Source of the DNA: Oceanospirillaceae bacterium
GTDB lineage: Bacteria; Pseudomonadota; Gammaproteobacteria; Pseudomonadales; Balneatricaceae
Length of the DNA: 43,931 bases
Assembly: GCA_013215445.1 (NCBI GenBank)
Contig: JABSRA010000039.1
Coordinates: forward strand, 1-43,931
Direction: 5' to 3'
Below are positions 1 through 9,277 of this stretch, piece by piece; the stretch's first letter is position 1; each line of letters opens with the position of its first letter. The position numbers were made by a program, and so were the translations under genes. The notes beneath the pieces are model-generated. The model searched no databases and was not told where the DNA came from. It saw only the letters and a program-made list of their open reading frames with translations.

Positions 1-42
1 CAAGACTCAAGACTCAAGACTCAAGACTCAAGACTCAAGACT
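1..42. repeat. Heptanucleotide tandem repeat, six perfect units
   Basis: Six perfect head-to-tail copies of CAAGACT fill positions 1-42, and the tract may continue beyond the window edge. It overlaps the last codons and stop of the MATE gene, which enters it from the right on the minus strand. Read in that direction, the unit gives S-L-E-S-stop after the last unique codon, so the stop falls inside the tract. Because seven is not a multiple of three, each frame of the repeat meets a TGA within 21 nt. Adding or losing distal units would therefore not change the MATE protein. Confidence 0.95.
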
Positions 43-1359
43 TTTATGATCCTCGAGCAATTTCTGCATATTTTTGCGGTAGATAAACCAACTCATAATG
101 CCCGCCGCAAAATTTCCCAGACTGCCGCCAATAAATAAGCCGGTAGTTCCGGCTAATTGTGAACCTATCCATAGCAGTGGTAAATAACAGACAAATAGCC
201 GCACCAGTGAAATAAGCAGTGCCTGAGTGGGTACCCCAATGGCATTACAAGATGAAACCATAATCATGCATACTCCCAGAGGCATATAGCTGATTGGCAT
301 AAAGTAGAAGTAGTCTTGTAAAATCGAAATAATATCATTGTCATTGGTTAGCAAAGAGGCGATAGGGCGACCCGTAAACCATAAAATAATGGCAATCACT
401 AATTGCCAGACAATGATGAAACTAATCGCCATTTTGACTAATTGGTCGATTTTCACAAAGTCGCCGCTGCCTTTTAGTTTACCGATCATCGCCGGTAGAG
501 ACATGGTCATTGCCAATATAATCATGATGGAGAAAAATTCTAGGCGATAACCTAGACCCCATGCAGCGATGACTTTTTCGCCAAAACTAGAGACTAACAC
601 TGTGGCGAACAAGGCGGTTACAGGCGGTGCAAACTGGGATAACATCGAAGGCGTCATAAACGAAAATAGTTTATAAATACCCGCTTTTGCCGCCGCTAGG
701 TATTTAGGTAATGCCAACATATTATTTTTGTAAATATTGAGGTAAATGATGCTACAACCAATGCTGAACGCGACTACTGTGGCCCAAGCGGCGCCTGCAA
801 TTCCCCATTTAAAGGTAAAAATAAACAGCGGATCTAACAACACATTAATAACGCTGGTAAGTACCATCACCATACCTGGTAAATAAGTTTTGCCTTGCGC
901 TCGGTAAATGCTGTAACCAAAGTAGAGCATGGCACCTAACAGGCTACTGATTAACCAAGGCGTCCAATAGGCGGCAACAATCGGCAATAAAGAAGTATTG
1001 GCACCTAGCAGTTGGGTGATCAACTGCTGATTAATACCTATCGTTAAGGTGAGTAGCAAAATAAGCACAAATCCGGTGCCAATCACTAAAGCGGCCAGTT
1101 CTTTAGCATGCTGAGTATTTTTTGCACCAATCGCCGTGGATATTAGCGTGGTCGCGGCAATTCCCAAACCTACTTGGACGCCAATAATAAGTTGGTGAAC
1201 AGCAATTGTATAACCTACCACTGCTAGAGGTTTGGCACCGAGTTGGCCGATAAAGGCGCTATCCACTAATTGATAGCTCATCATCGCTAGTAAACCGATT
1301 AACATCGGCCAGGTCATGTCATATAGCTGAAGACCAAGAGACTTATTGTTATTGCCCAT
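28..1359 (-). CDS. MATE family multidrug/Na+ efflux transporter
   Basis: An inner-membrane antiporter of the MATE/MOP superfamily, predicted to export cationic drugs or metabolites in exchange for Na+ or H+. The 443 residues are the usual length, with about twelve hydrophobic helices in two similar halves. The N-terminal half carries the family-typical stretch around residues 30-75 (a D-S-A-F-I-G motif and later an A-A-T-T-L-I-S motif). The ATG is preceded by AAGGAT about 6 nt upstream, which supports the start. The gene stands alone, and the C-terminal four codons and the stop lie within a heptamer repeat. DinF-like and VcmN-like subgroups are both possible; the substrate cannot be told from sequence. 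Family assignment is firm. Confidence 0.9.
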   Translation of the reverse strand: MGNNNKSLGLQLYDMTWPMLIGLLAMMSYQLVDSAFIGQLGAKPLAVVGYTIAVHQLIIGVQVGLGIAATTLISTAIGAKNTQHAKELAALVIGTGFVLILLLTLTIGINQQLITQLLGANTSLLPIVAAYWTPWLISSLLGAMLYFGYSIYRAQGKTYLPGMVMVLTSVINVLLDPLFIFTFKWGIAGAAWATVVAFSIGCSIIYLNIYKNNMLALPKYLAAAKAGIYKLFSFMTPSMLSQFAPPVTALFATVLVSSFGEKVIAAWGLGYRLEFFSIMIILAMTMSLPAMIGKLKGSGDFVKIDQLVKMAISFIIVWQLVIAIILWFTGRPIASLLTNDNDIISILQDYFYFMPISYMPLGVCMIMVSSCNAIGVPTQALLISLVRLFVCYLPLLWIGSQLAGTTGLFIGGSLGNFAAGIMSWFIYRKNMQKLLEDHKSLES

Positions 1360-1583
1360 TATATCCTTAAGTGTATAAAAGTGCGTTAAAGGGTCGCCAT
1401 GAATGTATCTGGCGCCACCTTTGTAAAATGTTCATTGTCTTTAGTTAACAATATCTGTCAATTATTAATAAGACTCTATGTCTGTTGAGTGAAGGTTAAA
1501 TTCGCAACGTTTTTAGCCCATTGAGCGGATTTACAATCTTCTTTAAATAGAGATTATTTTCAGTCGAAGGTTGAGGCTGCTGT

Positions 1584-2327
1584 TTAAAAACTGATGCCAA
1601 GTCCTAGCTGTACACCACTTAAACTAATGTCTTGTACTAGTTTATTTTGTTTTAATTTCATCTTCATATAGCGATAACCAAGTTTTACTTTAATAGCGTC
1701 GGTTATTTTGTAGTCGGCAGATAAGAGGGTATTAAGCACATAATCGGCATCATTCTTACCACCAATATCACCTCGCATAGAGATAGACCAAGAATCTGTT
1801 ACTGGCAATGTTCCCTTTAGCCCGATAAATGGATCGAGCCAGGTTTTTCTTAGAGTAACCTTAGGTCCTGGTGTTATCTCAAAAGTGCTATCAGTATAAA
1901 TAGACCGCGCGCCAAAGATGACCGATATATCTTTATCTTGAATAATTTGATAACCAGCACCAACCTCAATAAAACCTAACTTGAGCGCTAAACTTTTATC
2001 CAAAAAACGGCTTTGTTGACTATCGGAGTATTTGGCATAAAACCCATCAAACAGCATGGACCAACGTCCTTTTCTTGCCTCTAAGGCAAAGGATGCAACG
2101 GCATCTAGGTGGTCTACTGCAAAATAAGAATAATCACTGTCGCTCGAACTACTAGAATTATCAGCAATGGTATGGCTCTCAAATCCCGTGGCCCACAGAT
2201 ATGGGGTTAGTTCGAACTCCCATTCACTGCTAGAGGCTTCAGCTGAGGTTACTGTTGAAAATAAGCCAGCACTAATAAACAGTAATAGATAAAGGGCTGG
2301 AGATAATAAATTGCTTTTAAAGGGCAC
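1584..2327 (-). CDS. Outer membrane beta-barrel protein, function unknown
   Basis: A secreted protein of about 247 residues. A hydrophobic signal peptide ends near a TSAEA cleavage site, and the mature part begins with E-F-E-L-T-P-Y-L-W-A. It then alternates polar and aromatic residues and ends in a phenylalanine (G-L-G-I-S-F), as outer-membrane barrels do. I see an 8- or 10-strand OmpW/porin-like barrel but cannot name a ligand. The frame stays open to a TTG at 2360. I prefer the GTG at 2327 because AAGGA lies about 8 nt upstream and it gives a cleaner signal peptide. A serine-rich run (near residue 50 of this form) probably lies in a surface loop. It stands alone, with long non-coding DNA upstream. 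Confidence 0.7.
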   Translation of the reverse strand: MPFKSNLLSPALYLLLFISAGLFSTVTSAEASSSEWEFELTPYLWATGFESHTIADNSSSSSDSDYSYFAVDHLDAVASFALEARKGRWSMLFDGFYAKYSDSQQSRFLDKSLALKLGFIEVGAGYQIIQDKDISVIFGARSIYTDSTFEITPGPKVTLRKTWLDPFIGLKGTLPVTDSWSISMRGDIGGKNDADYVLNTLLSADYKITDAIKVKLGYRYMKMKLKQNKLVQDISLSGVQLGLGISF

Positions 2328-2360
2328 GCAGCTGTTCCTTAGATAAATATAGTTGGTCAA

Positions 2361-2913
2361 CCCTAACGGTGAAGTTTGCCACTGGGGGTTTGTATATTCC
2401 GCGGTAGAAATATTGGGTCTTCCGAGGTGTTCTAAGCGCAGTGGTAGGATATTTTATTCCGTCCAAGTAAGGAAAACCATGATCAAGAGCCTCTCTAATC
2501 GTCGTTTATAACATGACCAATCACCGTCGGTGAATGGCTATTTATGAATAATCGGGAAGCAGCTTTAATTTATTAACCGTTGAGCAAAAAAATGCTATTT
2601 GCCAGAAATGAAGTTGATAATATTAGTGTTATTCTAGGGAGTGTCAAGTTACTTGCTTAAAGACCGGTCTATCAATTATTAATAATTAAAGACAGAGATG
2701 CATCTGACTTATGCTCATGCACAGCAGATTCGCTGCAAGATATGCCTTTTTATAAGAACGATTATTAATCCCTTAACAGCTAATAGAAGGAGCGGTTTAA
2801 GTACGGCGTTGTCGAAAAATAGCGCCCCTAGAAAACAGGGGGCATACAGTTGATTCGATAAATATCAAACCAACTGCATGCTATCCTGCTATTAGTATGG
2901 CTCTTGGAGGAAA
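2361..2913. other. Non-coding stretch between antiporter and outer membrane protein genes
   Basis: About 550 nt with no credible ORF. The part nearest the antiporter stop holds a GC-rich hairpin and T-run, listed separately as a terminator. A second small inverted repeat (CAGTTG/CAACTG) lies around 2847-2876. The rest is AT-rich and presumably carries the promoter of the outer membrane protein gene, but I could not fix a -35/-10 pair. Confidence 0.5.
2815..2843 (-). terminator. Rho-independent terminator of the gadB-antiporter operon
   Basis: On the minus strand a stem GCCCC (2843-2839) pairs with GGGGC (2828-2824) around a ten-base loop. It is followed within four bases by TTTTT (2819-2815). 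It lies about 70 nt after the antiporter stop, the right place to end that transcript. Confidence 0.6.
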
Positions 2914-4797
2914 CTACGACAAGATTTGTATCAGGTAGCCACCGATCAGCACTAATACCGTGGTGAGGGCATAAGTGACTGGGTAGGGTGATGCGGCAAT
3001 TGAACTCTTAGATTGATCGTTAATTGCGTTCAATCCTGGCGTACTATTGCGTGCACCTGTACAGGCGCCATCACAGATAACGGAGTTTAATTTGAATACT
3101 TTTATCCCGATCACGAAGGCAACCACGACTGGCAATAATGCTGCAACAAAACCAATCAGGGCCACCCAGATCACAGTACTGCCGTGAAAAGAAGAGATAA
3201 CCTTTGATCCGACGTTCGCCGCGAGTACAGCAATAAACATGTTCAAGCCGATGTCTTGTAAGAAGCTTCGCGCACCTTCGCTCACCGGTCCACCAAACTC
3301 TGGGTTGCGACTACGGAAGTAACTGACGAAGATACCGGCAAGTAGACAACCTGCTGAACTTCCCAGGGCGAAGGGGATACCACTGACATTAAAGCTGAGC
3401 AAACCAACCAAATAACCCACGAGCATGGCAATCGACAACCACATGACTTCCGTGGTTCCGGTATCCAGCAGTGCGCGTCCTCCAAGCCCCTTAGCGGCTT
3501 TTTGCACACACCAGTCAGGCCCGATGACCCGAATGACATCGCCAAATTGAATCACTGTTTGTGGTAGCGCGGTAATTTGTACACCTTGGCGAAAGATGCC
3601 TTTAACTTGGATACCGTAACCAAACTCTTTGGTGAGTGCTTGCAGAGTCTTGCCTGATATTCCCGGGATACCCACCCGTATATCAGCTGCCTCAAGTTCA
3701 ATGTTGCGTGCTATGGCATCATTTACTTCTGGCCCAACCACATCAGTGCCATTGAGAATGAGTGCGTGAATATCAGCGCGCACGGCAATAATATCGTCTC
3801 TCTCTAACGTTGGGTTTTCAGCGGGTTCTATTACTTGACTACCCCTTACAATCCGTAAGATGGGGGCATTTGGATACATGTCAAACAGCTGCCCAACGGT
3901 CTTTCCAATCAGGGCTTCATGTTGCAACTTGTAAGCACGAATATCCATGGCTGAGAAACCAATATTAAGCGATCCTGACACACCGGGTACCAACTCCGTT
4001 GCTCCACCGCTCATGTCTTTTTCAGCTTGTTTTGCATCGGCGATTGGATCACGCCCAAACATCTGGGGCAGGTATTTGATCAGCAGGATAATACCGATGG
4101 TCGATATAACATAACTGATCGCATAACCTGCGGCCATATTTGCGCTGACCTGTTCGGCGGTCATGCCTGGTGGTGGTACATAGGCACCACTTTGGATAGC
4201 CGATCCTGCCACACCCATGACCGCGGTAACGGTATAACTACCCGATAAAATGCCCGCGGCATAACCTGGCGCGAGGCCGGTTAATTTTACTCCAAAGAAA
4301 ACAATCAGCCAATTGAGTGACCAGACAATGATCGCCAGCGCAACAAAGGTCAAACCACCACTTTTAAGACCGGCGAAAAACTGTGGGCCAACCTTCAAAC
4401 CAAGGGCGTACATGAACAATAATAAAAAGACTGATGACAGGATGCCGGGGATAGCGTAGGTGATGCCAAAACCAGCTGAAGCGGCTATTGAAAACGCTAG
4501 TCCCACCACCAATGTGCCAGCCGTGGGGCCTAAACTCACCCCTTTCAGTGAAAGTTTACCCAGTGGATAGCCGAGGGCCATGGCCAGCAGTAGAAATACA
4601 ATGGGTTGTTTGTCGAGCAGCTCAAAGAAACCGTGCAACCCGGATTTGACCACAGGTTCAAATATCTCCAAAATTCCACCGCTTAGATGTTCGGCATCTG
4701 CAGCGAAAACAACGCCAGAGGCGAACAACAATGCGAGCAGAGTGCCAACTTTGGTAATGATTTTTGAACAGCGGTATTGTGAACGTTTATTCAGCAT
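2914..4797 (-). CDS. AspT/YidE-type amino acid antiporter (AAEx family) with TrkA-C domains
   Basis: An inner-membrane exchanger of the aspartate:alanine exchanger (AspT, TC 2.A.81) type. From the ATG at 4797 it has about 627 residues: a signal-like leader to about residue 27, a first hydrophobic YidE/AspT half, two soluble RCK_C/TrkA-C domains in the middle (about 270-440), and a second hydrophobic half. Each membrane half holds the G-x-S-x-G-type turn typical of the duplication (ILSGSYTVTAV; CDGACTGARNSTPGL). The frame extends to a TTG at 4830 that has a good GGAG 7 nt upstream, so the exact start is open. It follows the glutamate decarboxylase gene after 83-116 nt on the same strand. By analogy with AspD/AspT I infer glutamate/GABA exchange, but aspartate/alanine exchange is possible. 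Confidence 0.82.
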   Translation of the reverse strand: MLNKRSQYRCSKIITKVGTLLALLFASGVVFAADAEHLSGGILEIFEPVVKSGLHGFFELLDKQPIVFLLLAMALGYPLGKLSLKGVSLGPTAGTLVVGLAFSIAASAGFGITYAIPGILSSVFLLLFMYALGLKVGPQFFAGLKSGGLTFVALAIIVWSLNWLIVFFGVKLTGLAPGYAAGILSGSYTVTAVMGVAGSAIQSGAYVPPPGMTAEQVSANMAAGYAISYVISTIGIILLIKYLPQMFGRDPIADAKQAEKDMSGGATELVPGVSGSLNIGFSAMDIRAYKLQHEALIGKTVGQLFDMYPNAPILRIVRGSQVIEPAENPTLERDDIIAVRADIHALILNGTDVVGPEVNDAIARNIELEAADIRVGIPGISGKTLQALTKEFGYGIQVKGIFRQGVQITALPQTVIQFGDVIRVIGPDWCVQKAAKGLGGRALLDTGTTEVMWLSIAMLVGYLVGLLSFNVSGIPFALGSSAGCLLAGIFVSYFRSRNPEFGGPVSEGARSFLQDIGLNMFIAVLAANVGSKVISSFHGSTVIWVALIGFVAALLPVVVAFVIGIKVFKLNSVICDGACTGARNSTPGLNAINDQSKSSIAASPYPVTYALTTVLVLIGGYLIQILS

Positions 4798-4885
4798 AAA
4801 AATAATCTCTGGTTTTTTATGTATGAGCAATTTCCCACTCCATTATTATCAAAACTGATATAGGGTGTTTCTACTGGAGTGTGAT

Positions 4886-4915
4886 TGCCCGGCGTTGTAG
4901 CCGGGCATTTTTTTT
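4886..4915 (+). terminator. Strong hairpin plus T8 pointing against the operon
   Basis: An 8-bp perfect stem TGCCCGGC/GCCGGGCA (4886-4893 with 4900-4907) with a six-base loop is followed directly by eight T on the plus strand (4908-4915). Read on the minus strand, where gadB and the antiporter are transcribed, the stem is preceded by A8 and no T-run follows. It therefore looks like a terminator for rightward (antisense) transcription. In the leftward mRNA it would be a plain intergenic stem. Confidence 0.6.
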
Positions 4916-6314
4916 AATGACTGAAACTACGCCCTTCTTCATCATTCAGAGGAGTAGTGATAGGGTGTTTATTAAAGTAATCCAGACAGCGTTTGATGTC
5001 TTCTATGAGCAGTGCAGCCAAATCCATACTAACGCCTTGGCGTACTAAAATTCTCTGGATAACGAGGTCGTTACAATTGTCCGGTAGTGAATAGGCCGGT
5101 ACTTGCCAGCCCCGACTGCGCAGTCGATCAGCCAAATCATAGAGGGTGTAGCCACGTGTTTCAAAGCCATCCTTCATTTTCCAACACAAGCCTGGAATAC
5201 CGGTTTTTGGATCGCCTCCATACATGATTTCAAAGGGCCCCATGTTACCGATTTCATCAGCCAGATATTGTGCTGTTTCATAACAGGCCATATGTACTTT
5301 ACGATAACCTTCTTTGCCCAGGCGTAGGAAATTGTAATACTGTGCGATAATCTGCCCACCAGGGCGTGAGAAATTCAAGGCGAAAGTAGACATCTCGCCA
5401 CCCAAATAGTTAACCTTAAAGATTAGATCTTCTGGGAGGTCTTGCGCGTCACGCCAAATGACCCATCCGACACCAAGTGGGGATAGGCCAAATTTATGAC
5501 CGGATGCATTGATTGACTTAACCCGTGGAATACGGAAATCCCATTCTAGCTCTGGGACACAAAATGGTGCAAGAAAACCACCGCTGGCTCCATCAATATG
5601 CATCGGAATATCGAGTCCGGTCTGCTCCTGTAATTTATCAAGTGCATCGGCCACTGCTTTCACCGGCTCATAGTCGCAAGTGAAGGTGACACCGAGAGTG
5701 GGTACTACGCCAATGGTATTCTCATCGCAAAGCTTGAGCACTTCTTCAGGCGTCATCAGCAGGCGATCCTCATCCATTGGGATCTCACGGATTTCAACAT
5801 CCCAATAGCGAGCAAATTTGTGCCAGCAAATTTGCACTGGCCCGGTAATTATATTCGGTTTGTCGGTCGGCTTTCCCTGGGCTTTCATCTTGTCCCGCCA
5901 GCGCCACTTCATGGCCATGCCACCCAGCATCGCCGCTTCGCTAGAACCTGTAGTAGAGCAACCTTGCGTATTGGCGGCATCAGGTGAGTTCCACAGATCT
6001 GCCAGCATATGGACACAACGCGCTTCAATTTCTGCTGACTGTGGATATTCATCCTTGTCGATCATATTCTTGTCGATACACAGATCCATGAGTTCATGGA
6101 CTTGAGGTTCCTCCCAAGTTTGGCAGAACGTTGCCAAATTTTGACGTGCATTACCATCCAACATCAGTTCATCGCGGACCAAGGTGAAAACATGATCTGG
6201 TGACTGTTCATCTTGAGGGAATTTGTACTTGGGGAGGGCTTTTGAAAGATCGGATGAGCCATAAATTGGATCTATAAGCTCATGTCGAATATCATTTTTA
6301 GAGTGTAACGCCAT
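4914..6314 (-). CDS. gadB: Glutamate decarboxylase (PLP-dependent)
   Basis: It converts L-glutamate to 4-aminobutyrate plus CO2, consuming a proton, in the cytoplasm; the classical role is acid resistance and GABA production. The 466 residues equal the E. coli enzyme in length. The PLP lysine is K274 in S-G-H-K-F-G, and D241 in H-I-D-G-A-S-G-G contacts the cofactor. The substrate-site [11 protein letters not shown] stretch is at 116-126. The protein ends in histidine; in E. coli GadB a histidine at the C-terminal end (H465) closes the active site at neutral pH, so similar control is possible here. An A-G-G-G-A site stands about 11 nt before the ATG. The antiporter gene downstream probably moves substrate and product. 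No gadC, gadX or gadE is visible. Confidence 0.96.
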   Translation of the reverse strand: MALHSKNDIRHELIDPIYGSSDLSKALPKYKFPQDEQSPDHVFTLVRDELMLDGNARQNLATFCQTWEEPQVHELMDLCIDKNMIDKDEYPQSAEIEARCVHMLADLWNSPDAANTQGCSTTGSSEAAMLGGMAMKWRWRDKMKAQGKPTDKPNIITGPVQICWHKFARYWDVEIREIPMDEDRLLMTPEEVLKLCDENTIGVVPTLGVTFTCDYEPVKAVADALDKLQEQTGLDIPMHIDGASGGFLAPFCVPELEWDFRIPRVKSINASGHKFGLSPLGVGWVIWRDAQDLPEDLIFKVNYLGGEMSTFALNFSRPGGQIIAQYYNFLRLGKEGYRKVHMACYETAQYLADEIGNMGPFEIMYGGDPKTGIPGLCWKMKDGFETRGYTLYDLADRLRSRGWQVPAYSLPDNCNDLVIQRILVRQGVSMDLAALLIEDIKRCLDYFNKHPITTPLNDEEGRSFSH

Positions 6315-6788
6315 AATAAATATTTCCCTTATTATTACTTAATGTAGAAGTAGATCTAAAAACTGTAGTCACTGCATCCTGCTAGCGTGTTGAATACTAG
6401 CAACTTTATAAAAGCTGTCAACTTTAATAGATAAAACTAAAGTTATATTAATGCAAGGTAAAAAAACACTGAGAACGTCAGGTTTATCCTGTCAACATTA
6501 AGTGATAATCAGTTTTGATAAGATAAGGCATGGCTCATGAGTAATATAAATCAGGGTAAAAATGGGCTGACAACTTGAAATCAGCAACGGGTGTGACAAA
6601 GCAGAGCACTGTTGAATGGATCGACCGATGATACGAGAGTATTCATTGACTAAAATGGCGTGTTTATTCATAGGCAGGTGCCATGCATATTTGACTGCAA
6701 GGGTATGGTTACTGTCGTTGCTCGTAGGGGCTTAAAAAGCGCAGCAGCCGTGGCACATTGGCTGCACTATTGCCTTAGTTAACGGATC
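6315..6788. other. Non-coding stretch upstream of gadB
   Basis: About 470 nt without a credible ORF. It should hold the gadB promoter at its left end and, at its right end, the hairpin listed as terminator of the small lipoprotein gene. I see no acid-response operator that I can name. Confidence 0.4.
6734..6765 (-). terminator. Probable terminator of the small lipoprotein gene
   Basis: On the minus strand GCAGCC (6765-6760) pairs with GGCTGC (6749-6744), and TTTTT follows at 6738-6734 after five bases. It is about 24 nt past the stop of the lipoprotein gene. The gap between stem and T-run makes it a moderate candidate. Confidence 0.45.
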
Positions 6789-7190
6789 TTATAAACGGTC
6801 AAAAAATCGGTCGTCATCTTGATAGCGCTCTACCCATTCTTCAAATACTCGCTGGCCATTGTCATCAGTGAGTGCCTTTAATAATTGAGTGCCTAGCACT
6901 GTAGGGAGGATGTAAGCGTTTTGTCCGGATTGCGCAATCATTATTTGATTAGAGGTTAAGCTCGGTAGCCAATCTAAAAAATATCCATTTAACACCTTAA
7001 ATACTTCGGGGCCATCTTGTATGGTCAGGCAGGCTTCGCCTTTGGCGGTTACACCACATAAGCGAGTCGGGTATTGTGGTGAGGCCGCTGTAACATAAAA
7101 GGTATCAACATTTTGGTTGGGTCTTAAATGTCCAGAGCAGCCGATTAGGGAGGCTAAAAGCAGCATCACCAGTATCCGTAATTTGTTCAT
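6789..7190 (-). CDS. Small lipoprotein, family not recognised
   Basis: 133 residues with a lipoprotein signal: a basic start (MNKLR), a hydrophobic core and a lipobox L-I-G-C with the lipid-bearing cysteine at residue 18. The residue after the Cys is Ser, so outer-membrane sorting is expected. The mature domain of about 115 residues has two further cysteines (in R-L-C-G and E-A-C-L) that could form a disulfide, and an acidic C-terminus rich in D and R. A GGAAG site 5-6 nt before the ATG supports the start. It is flanked by long non-coding DNA and is not in an obvious operon. I do not recognise the family and offer no function beyond an envelope location. Confidence 0.7.
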   Translation of the reverse strand: MNKLRILVMLLLASLIGCSGHLRPNQNVDTFYVTAASPQYPTRLCGVTAKGEACLTIQDGPEVFKVLNGYFLDWLPSLTSNQIMIAQSGQNAYILPTVLGTQLLKALTDDNGQRVFEEWVERYQDDDRFFDRL

Positions 7191-7790
7191 TTATACTTCC
7201 TTGCAGGTGTTTGAGAGCAGGCTGCTACTTTTGTGCTTTAGTCATACCTTAAGGGTGCGATGTAAAAATAAAGTCCCGGTAGAGGAAAGCTGAGTGTAAC
7301 CTGATCAAAGCTGTGACGACATGGTAAACAATGCAGAGTCTAAAATGATTAATGTTGTATTGCTAGTTATGTTTGGTATCTTGCCTGCAGAGGTCCACCC
7401 CACTGGAAGTAGCGGATAGGTTGCGCTTGCTGAGTATCTTAGCGGGACACAGTGTTCTTTTTCTTTTAGCTTAAGTGTCTACAGAGGGTGTCGTAAAGAT
7501 AGCGAGCAATGTTATAACAAGGCAAATATTAGCCGCTATTCTATACAGCATGCCACTTGAGGCTTATTCACTACTTATTCGCATGTTGCCTAATTCAGGG
7601 TGAGGGTGGGGGTTGAAAGTTGAAACCGTCATGGGGTCTTTAATACTGATAAGCGTACCGATTTAAGTTAAAGTCTGTTTAGCGTCATTTAAATTTTTCA
7701 TCGTACACTATGATAAGTAGTACGCAATTATTAACTCTCTGTGATATAGATGAATAAAACTATGCTAGGGATTAAAAATCGAGTTCATCT
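7191..7790. other. 600-nt divergent intergenic region
   Basis: It lies between the divergent small lipoprotein and transglycosylase genes, so it must contain both promoters. No ORF with coding character was found. A short CGTAC/GTACG dyad is at 7702-7724, about 70 nt before the transglycosylase start; I do not recognise it as a known operator. Confidence 0.4.
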
Positions 7791-9236
7791 ATGCATTTAA
7801 AGAGTACCTTGGTCATACCAACGCCCGCTTTTATACTGGCCTTCTGGCTCTTTTTTTCGTTCAATGCATATCCGCAACCACAGGATATAGTTGACTCATT
7901 TGTCAGCGAACACGCCACCGGTGATTTACCAGAGATTAAACAAAGAAAAAAAATTCGGGCACTGGTGACTTACGGTAGATCTGGTTTTTTCTTCTCTAAA
8001 CAAGGGGCTCTAATAGGTTTTCAAGTCGACTTGATGACTGAATTTGAAAAACACTTGAATAGGGGAGTAAAAAAAGAAGCGCAGCGGGTTCGAGTTCAAT
8101 ATATTCCAACGACTTTTGATCGATTGATTCCCGACCTTATCGCAGGTCGTGGCGATATTATAGCCGCCATGCTCACCGCTACCCCACAACGCACTGCCCT
8201 TATAGACATTGTTAAAGGTAAAAATATAATTGGCAACGAAGTGGTCGTTATCCACAATTCTGAAACAGCGATTAACTCGCTGCTGGATTTGTCAGAACGC
8301 GAGGTTTATGTACTACGCGGCAGTAGTTATGTGGACCATCTAAAAGCAGTTAATCAACAGTTTTTAGAGCAGGGCATTGCGCCGATAAAAATTATTGAAG
8401 CTGAGTCTTATCTCTCCTCAGAAGATATCATGGAACTGGTCAACACAGGGGTGGTGACAATAACAGTGGTTGATGACTATAAGGCCAAGCTCTGGGCAAA
8501 AATATTACCTAACATTAAGGTCATTGAGTCCATTGCAGTCGCCCAGGGGACAAAGATAGGTTGGGGTGTTCGCTCAGATAATCCAGAGCTCAAAGCGAGT
8601 CTTGAAAGTTTTCTTAAAAGCGTCAAACAGGGCACTTATCTTGGCAATATGTTGTTTAGCCGTTATTTCAAACGCACTAAATGGATAAAACACCCGTTAT
8701 CCGATGACTATAGGGTTAAATTTAGGTCGTTGATCAAAATTTTTGAAAAGTATGGCGAAAAATATGGTTATGATCATCTTGCATTAGTGGCCCAGGGATT
8801 CCAAGAATCTGGCCTCAATCAAAATATGAAAAGTCACCGCGGAGCCATCGGTATTATGCAAGTATTACCGAGCACCGCAGCGGACAAAAATGTGGGTATA
8901 CCCGATATTAGCACTGCGGATAATAATATCCATGCGGGGGTGAAATATCTCGCGTTCCTTAGAGATCGCTACTTCAATGCCAGCGAAATTACCGCGATCA
9001 ATAGGATGGCTTTTTCACTGGCTGCCTATAACGCAGGCCCTGCCAGAATTAATAAAGTGCGTAAGCTAACCGTGGATATGGGACTGGACCCCAATGTCTG
9101 GCATGGTAATGTAGAACTAGCCGCTGGTAGGATTGTGGGCAGAGAAACTATCCAATATGTTAACAATATCTTTAAATATTATATTGCCTATAGCCTGTTA
9201 AAAAAGCAGAATGAGCAATCCGCTACATTTCGGTAA
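7791..9236 (+). CDS. MltF-like membrane-bound lytic murein transglycosylase
   Basis: Predicted to cleave the glycan strands of peptidoglycan non-hydrolytically, giving 1,6-anhydro-muropeptides, in the periplasm. It has 481 residues: a signal/anchor segment (about 8-26), a type-3 solute-binding domain (about 52-295, with G-F-x-V-D-L near 76 and R-x-D-I-I-A-A-M near 120) and a C-terminal SLT domain (about 320-475). The catalytic glutamate is E339 in Q-E-S-G-L, and the family motifs G-A-I-G-I-M-Q-V and A-A-Y-N-A-G follow. This order matches E. coli MltF (518 aa), where the binding-protein domain tunes activity. The start ATG has only a weak GAG upstream. The DUF3313 lipoprotein gene follows after 41 nt, so the two are probably co-transcribed. 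Confidence 0.88.
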   Translation: MHLKSTLVIPTPAFILAFWLFFSFNAYPQPQDIVDSFVSEHATGDLPEIKQRKKIRALVTYGRSGFFFSKQGALIGFQVDLMTEFEKHLNRGVKKEAQRVRVQYIPTTFDRLIPDLIAGRGDIIAAMLTATPQRTALIDIVKGKNIIGNEVVVIHNSETAINSLLDLSEREVYVLRGSSYVDHLKAVNQQFLEQGIAPIKIIEAESYLSSEDIMELVNTGVVTITVVDDYKAKLWAKILPNIKVIESIAVAQGTKIGWGVRSDNPELKASLESFLKSVKQGTYLGNMLFSRYFKRTKWIKHPLSDDYRVKFRSLIKIFEKYGEKYGYDHLALVAQGFQESGLNQNMKSHRGAIGIMQVLPSTAADKNVGIPDISTADNNIHAGVKYLAFLRDRYFNASEITAINRMAFSLAAYNAGPARINKVRKLTVDMGLDPNVWHGNVELAAGRIVGRETIQYVNNIFKYYIAYSLLKKQNEQSATFR

Positions 9237-9277
9237 GGTCACTAAACCCTAGTGATTATATAGGTTAATATAATAAT

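Noticed and set aside
1..42. Heptamer array as part of a CRISPR
   Set aside because: The units are 7 bp and directly abut with no spacers; it is a simple tandem repeat.
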